A stretch of 64,000 nt of DNA from Forficula auricularia (lineage: Eukaryota > Arthropoda > Insecta > Dermaptera > Forficulidae). Positions 59,103 through 64,000 of this stretch are shown in pieces. The notes beneath the pieces are model-generated. The model searched no databases, was not told the origin of the DNA, and saw only the letters and a program-made list of their open reading frames with translations. Each line of letters begins with the position of its first letter. Positions within the stretch are counted from its first letter, which is position 1. The position numbers were made by a program, and so were the translations under genes. The DNA is taken from NCBI GenBank assembly GCA_024734495.1, contig JALMQS010000615.1:155173-219172 (forward strand). The letters are read 5' to 3'.

Positions 59103-59919
59103 ATGGAAAATACTCCTGAAAGTAAGTAGAATATATATACCTATTTGAAAAATCATAATTATAAAGTTTGATACAAAAACTTAATGATATTCTTTTAAAA
59201 AAATTACAGAAATTAATTTTCTGTAAATGTTGAAAAGTTATCAAAAAGTTTATTTGGCCGGTCAAGTCCGGTCAAGAGACCAATTGCGGCATTTAGCTAA
59301 TACTATAATTAAGCTAAATCAACAAACATTAGAGGCGGGTTGGTGCGGTCTAATTATTGTAGTGACTTTACAAGTACTTTTTCGGGAAATTTTTAAAACA
59401 GTCCATATCAGATCTTTTCTTAATTTTTTTTTTTATTTAAAATTCCGATCATTTCTAAAATATATATTTTTTCTAAATTTTGTCATTTATCTAAAATATT
59501 TCGATTAGAAATATCAAAATTTTGTTTAAAGTTAGTGGAATGATGGTCTAGCCGGGAACATCTATTTTTTTTTTTTTTACTTTGTTCCATATACCTACAT
59601 GTTCATTTACCCTTCGGATATAATGGAATAATAGAAAAGGATTTAGGTACAAGGTTTTCCAAAGATAGATTAAAAATCCCAACTTTTCTATTCAACTCAA
59701 GTAATTAGGGATATATATAAGAATGAATGTAGGTAGATATTGAGATGAAGGTAGAGACACTCTACGTCCAAAATTGAGAAAATTAATAATAAGTTCAAAA
59801 ATATTTTGAATACAATAGTCTTGCTTATTATTAAAAGTAAAAATAAAAAAAAACAGTGTTTTTAATTAAATTTCATTTGGATTAAATTGTTAACGCTGTA
59901 CGTATACTTCGCTTGAGAA
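59103..59919 (+). other. Transib 5' region, possible first exon and intron
   Basis: Directly after the MULE duplication, ATGGAAAATACTCCTGAAA runs into GTAAGT at 59119, and an acceptor-like TTACAG follows at ~59204-59209. This could be a short first exon. The following frame (59227-59508) is AT-rich with no recognisable domain. Nothing else is visible before the main transposase frame. Confidence 0.35.
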
Positions 59920-62009
59920 ATGCAGTTATCACGGAGGGAAATTTTTATTGGTTTACAAAACGATTTAAATTTCACATGGCAAGAAACAGCTAAAAAAATT
60001 GAAAATATGGTGTCCGAGAAATTCCAATGTTCTTATACATTAACGAACAACGTGAAAGAAACTTGTCGCAAATTGTTTTATTTGTTTAAAACAAATTTGA
60101 AAAAAGCTGGCAGAAACAAAAAGACATTTTTAAAAAAATATGATAAATGGCTGGACGTTTCAATTTCTTTCTCTAATCGTTCGGCGAATCTGGAGACACC
60201 CAAGATGAAACATGGACGTCCTTCTTCAGAATTCACCTCTTCCAGTGAACGGTCTAAACGAAGGAAGACCAAAGAAGTTCGTTCATCGTCAAGCTTAGAA
60301 GTATTGTCATATGCTACATAAATGAGCCTTCGTGCTTCAGGCAAAGTAGAAGCTGCTATAGTTGTGAAGGATGTTACATTGGGAACTCCAAGAAAAGCTT
60401 CGAAGTACAGAAAGTCGATAGATTCAATTCCAGAAGCAACTCTTTCAAGCGATTCAGCTCTTTCACTTTTAATTGAACAAAAATTATCAAAGAGTCAGTA
60501 TCAAGGAATGCGAAATATTAGCAAAGAGCATAATTGCAAATTGTATCCACCGTACAAGGCTGTATTACAAGCTAAGCAGAATTGTTACCCAACGGATGTT
60601 ACATTTACAGATTGCAGTGCTGAAGTGAAATTGCAGGCCTTACTGGATCATATTGCAGAACGAATTTTGCTTATCCAAAATGATGTAATTAAAAGTTTGA
60701 ATACTGAAAACGTTAGTAATATGACTCTGATTTGTAAGTGGGGCTGCGACGCAACATCAGGGCAAAGTATGTACAAGCAGAAATTTGATAGAGATGATGA
60801 AAGTAAATCAGATTCAAACATCTTCTATACTTCACTTGTACCACTGCAGCTCACATGTGTTGATTTTACAACAAAAGCAAAAATCGTGGCTTGGAAAAAT
60901 CCGAGAACTTCATCTTCTCGGTTTTGTAGGCCAATAAGATTGCAATTTATCCATGAAACCACGAAGGACACTATAAGAGAAGCAGAATACATCAAAGAGC
61001 AAGAAAAAAAACTTGTTCCTTTTAAAACGGTTTTAAACGAGAAGGAGGTTTTCGTGTCTTATCAACTTGCGTTTACAATGGTAGATGGAAAGGTTTGCAA
61101 CGCGATTACATCTACTTCATCCGCGCAACGCTATTTTTTATGTCAAGCAACATCCAAAGAATTTAACAAAATCGATGAAATTTTACAAAGGCAAGTAAAT
61201 GAAAATAATTTATGTTTTGGTTTATCAACATTACATGCATGGATTCGCTTTTTTGAATGTTGTTTGCACTTATCCTACAAACTTGACATAAAAAAATGGC
61301 AAGCGCGCTCAAAAGAAGATAAGATGATAATAGAAAAAAAAATATACAAAAGATGTTCCGTTCAGAATTAGGACTTATAGTCGATCAACCGAAAACTGGA
61401 TTTGGAAGCACCAATGATGGAAATACTGCTCGACGTTTTTTTGAAAATTCAACTACCTCTGCTTCTGTAACAGGAGTTGATGAGGATTTAATAAAACGGT
61501 TCCATGTTATATTGCAGGTAATAGCAAGTGGCTATGATATAAATATTCCAAAATTTCAGGAGTATTCCTTGGTAACTGCCAGAAAATTTGTTGAATTGTA
61601 TCCTTGGTATTACATGCCTACTTCGGTGCATAAAATTTTGATTCATGGGTCACAAATTATTACTTCTGCATTATTACCAATCGGGCAACTGTCAGAAGAT
61701 GCACAAGAAGCCTCAAATAAACACATTAAAAGGTTTCGTGAAGACTTCTCCCGAAAGACTTCTCGAGTTAAAAACATTGAAGATGTTTTTCTTCGATTAT
61801 TAGTTGCATCTGATCCATATATTTCAAGTTTGAGAAAATTGCCCCAAAAAAAATTGAAAAGTTTTGCGACAGAAGCAGTAGATCTGCTGGTTCAGCCTAT
61901 ATCTCCATTGACAATGTTGCCAGGAGCAAGTTTCGAAAGTTTCGAATCTTATACGGAAAAAGAAGATACGTTTGACAAGGACTCTGGCGATTCTGATGAT
62001 GAAAATTGA
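59920..62009 (+). pseudogene. Transib transposase (RAG1-core homolog), two lesions
   Basis: Three frames make one protein. 59920-60318 gives the N-terminus; an in-frame TAA (60319-60321) then interrupts it, and 60322-61371 continues in the same frame. A one-base shift at an A9 run (61334-61342) leads to 61353-62009. Catalytic residues by comparison with Transib/RAG1: Asp at 60748 (KWGCDATSGQS), Asp at 61084 (TMVDGKVCNA), Glu at 61707 (EDAQEASNKHIKRFRE). The last aligns with the RAG1 segment around its catalytic Glu. Other signatures are RFCRPIRLQFIHETTKD and GSTNDGNTARRFFEN. All motifs are intact, so decay is slight; the lesions could include an assembly error. Confidence 0.9.
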
Positions 62010-62127
62010 GATGATTAAATGACAGGTGTAATTTGAAGTTTTTTATGTATTTAATAAATGCAATTTTTTTAACAATTTTTATTTTTATTTCAGCCTTTTT
62101 AATTCTTTAAAAAAATTTTGCAACCAC

Positions 62128-62440
62128 CATTTTGTTTTTCATAATTTTGACTTTTGATTCGTAATCAGCGACCTTTAAAACCTAAGCATACCAAATTTTG
62201 GCTAAACCTGATATTTTTGAAACATATATGTCCACCATTTTGCGACCCCCATTTTGTTTTTCTTAATTTTGACTTTTGATTCATTATCAGTGGCCTTGAA
62301 AACCTAAGTATACCAAATTTCGGAGAAATCTGATATTTTTAAAATATATATGTCCGCCATTTTGGGGACGCCATTTTGTTTTTCGTAATTTTGACTTTTG
62401 ATTCGTAATCAGCGACCTCGAGAACCTTAGTATACCAAGT
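62128..62440. repeat. Subterminal tandem repeats of the Transib, ~118 bp x 2.6
   Basis: Units start CCATTTTGTTTTTC and contain TTTTGACTTTTGATTC, TCAG(C/T)G(A/G)CCT and TATACCAAATTT, beginning near 62129, 62248 and 62367. They lie between the transposase stop and the right TIR. Confidence 0.85.
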
Positions 62441-62784
62441 TTTATTTATATTGAAGAACGCCTTCATATTTTGGCCAGCTTTTTGGGATTTGGGACCACT
62501 GTGCGCTGTCAGGAGAACATGTGGGAGAAAAAGCAACTAATATTCAATGACAGTTGTTAGATTGTCAAATTTTTCAAATAAAACATCTCTATTCTCTATA
62601 TCTATAATATCTCTATATATTCAATATATATTAAAAGGATTCATTCAATCGAAGGAATAAATATTGAGTCATTTTGACTCATCATTAGGCCAGATCTCAA
62701 AATGGTAACTCCAAAAATGTTCTTGTCTGCTCAAACTTCAGACAACACGGGTCCACTTGAAACCCGAGAAAAAACTGTTATATC

Positions 62785-63080
62785 GTCGGTCCTAAGGCAA
62801 AACCACGAATGTGAAAAAAAAAGCTAATTTCACTTATGTGCATGGTTAAATTTAGTTTTGTGTTAAGTTTCATATGACAAAACCACGAACGTGAGAAATA
62901 AACCTCTATAGGTCATTTCTGTAACTAAAAAACCGCTAATGTGATTTATTTTCAAATGTTACAATACCAAATCACGGATGTGCCACATTCGTATTTTTGC
63001 CAAAGTAGAATCCACACAAATGTTACTATACCAAATCACGAATGTGCCACATTCGTATTTTTGCCGTAGTAGAATTTCCT
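62785..63080. repeat. Direct repeats with CACGAATGTG motif upstream of the last gene
   Basis: Two ~44-base direct copies (TACCAAATCACG.ATGTGCCAC then ATTCGTATTTTTGCC) lie at ~62967 and ~63030. Related CCACGAATGTG/CCACGAACGTG motifs are at ~62800 and ~62882. They could be the subterminal repeats of a DNA transposon encoding the following gene, or a regulatory array. Confidence 0.6.
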
Positions 63081-63225
63081 CCTCCCCTCTACTCGCTTCG
63101 GGTGATTTGTGATGTGTCCGGTAGGTGTGTGTGGAAGGTTATAGTCGTATTTTGTCCTTTGTGCCTGCAACCTGTTGTGTAAACGTGTCTTTGTGAGAAT
63201 TATCTTTAAATAACTTGTGTAAATC

Positions 63226-64000
63226 ATGATGAGTAGAGGAAAAAGGCTTGTGGCCATGTGTGTTCGTCAGGAGAAAGAAGAGGAACAATCTATTGCTGCC
63301 GACGAGAAGTGTAAGTTTATTCTTAGTTACGATTTTTATGAATAATGTTGGAAACATAATAAACTTGTAAAGTGGTCTAATATTACTAATTTTATTATTT
63401 TAGCTTCTGAGTACGATCCTCTTGATGATATTGAGGACTCAGATGAGTACATTCCTACATCCAGCGGGGAGCAACGAGATTTTAAGGGTAAAAATAAATT
63501 TTTATGATGATCAATCATCGACAGCCACTAACTACATTTGAAAACCCAATTAATTTCTTTTACAATCATTTGTTGTCACTTTGTCCTTCCATATGCTTAT
63601 ACCGACATAATTAATTTCCAGAGACGGTGCCTTTAAAAAAGAGAAAAAAACATAACAACTTGAGGAGCATCAGAAAACAAAATAGATTACTTGGGGAAAG
63701 CTACGAAGGACATAGAGGTATCGTACATGCAGCTCGCCCAATGCTCCCGTCTCCGTGTGCTGGGAAGCTCAAGCACAAACACTGCAACTCAATCGCAGAA
63801 GAGAGAAGAGTAGAAATATACCTAAACTTTAGAAAATTAACTACCATCCACGATCAGCGACATTTTATTGCCAGTCATGTGCAACGAACAAATAAAAAAA
63901 GGACTACGAGAAATTTAGAACATTCGCGAAAAACATACACCAACCACTATAGTTTTACTGTTGGAGGAGAAAAGCAAAATGTATGTAGGGATTTTTTTAT
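63226..64000 (+). CDS. Unrecognised spliced gene, 5' part, runs off window
   Basis: Three exons join in frame: 63226-63310 (starts MMSRGKRLVAMCVRQEKEEE, donor T|GTAAGT), 63404-63487 (SEYDPLDDIEDSDEYIPTSS, donor G|GTAAAA) and 63622-64000 (acceptor TTTCCAG, still open). The first two exons are acidic, the third strongly basic (KKRKKHNN) and then carries a short Cys/His group (PCAGKLKHKHCNSIAEERRV). It ends with HYSFTVGGEKQNVCRDFF. The layout recalls a family of insect proteins often linked to DNA transposons, with a Cys cluster and a VC+.FF motif; I cannot name it or assign a function. Upstream repeats support a transposon origin. The start is the first ATG of the open frame. Confidence 0.6.

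Larger units (their letters stand above)
44817..62503 (+). mobile_element. Transib (RAG1-family) transposon hosting nested elements
   Basis: The left end CACAGTGGTCCCATATCCC and the right end, inverted CACAGTGGTCCCAAATCCC, continue as TIRs through AAGCTGGCCAAAA. Both are flanked by the 5-bp duplication CGCTG (44812-44816, 62504-62508). A 5-bp GC-rich duplication and CAC-starting ends are Transib hallmarks. Without the nested MULE the element is ~3.67 kb, a normal Transib size. Its transposase is at 59103-62009. Confidence 0.93.

Noticed and set aside
59227..59508. 93-codon frame as a separate gene
   Set aside because: It is AT-rich, ends in a Phe/Leu-rich low-complexity run, has no domain, and lies in the Transib 5' region.

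Overview
The window is nuclear DNA from an AT-rich, repeat-loaded animal genome, most probably an insect. The only clear conserved host protein gene has spliceosomal introns and is most like insect MCM2. There is one ordinary eukaryotic tRNA, and the mobile elements (Transib, hAT, Tc1, MULE, Sola-like, RTE and jockey-type LINEs, a gypsy/errantivirus) are a typical arthropod set. I cannot fix the species.

Left part (about 1-28.9 kb): the host gene Mcm2 runs on the minus strand from its start codon at 28646 to an exon ending at 2404. Ten coding exons give 785 codons; the last ~100 codons lie off the left edge. The exons are small and the introns are packed with transposons: two Sola-like elements, foldback elements, an RTE LINE broken by a jockey LINE and by a hAT, a solo LTR, hAT elements with 8-bp target duplications, and many palindromes. 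A textbook E2F-type site lies ~100 bp upstream of the Mcm2 start codon.

Middle part (about 29-44.8 kb): mostly repeats, one tRNA-Ile(AAT), LINE fragments, more palindromes, a decayed ZMYM1-type hAT transposase, a GC-rich minisatellite and a decayed, spliced transposase-like gene.

Right part (44.8-62.5 kb) is a four-member nest that can be resolved to the base. A Transib (RAG1-family) transposon has termini starting CACAGTG and a CGCTG duplication, and the pre-insertion version of its target sits elsewhere in the same window. It contains a MULE with a 9-bp duplication. The MULE contains an intact-looking Tc1 transposon inside its transposase gene and a 9.2-kb gypsy/errantivirus-type provirus in its right terminal repeat. 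The provirus has near-identical LTRs, gag, pol and env, a -1 slippery site, a splice-donor/acceptor pair that would give env its signal peptide, and a TARG1/OARD1-like macrodomain fused to the end of pol. The last 800 bases hold the start of another spliced gene.

Two signals stand out as possibly undescribed: the macrodomain carried by the errantivirus, and a family of long palindromes whose two arms each carry a hammerhead-ribozyme-like core. Five separate elements are broken by one-base shifts at homopolymers, so some apparent pseudogenes may be assembly errors.
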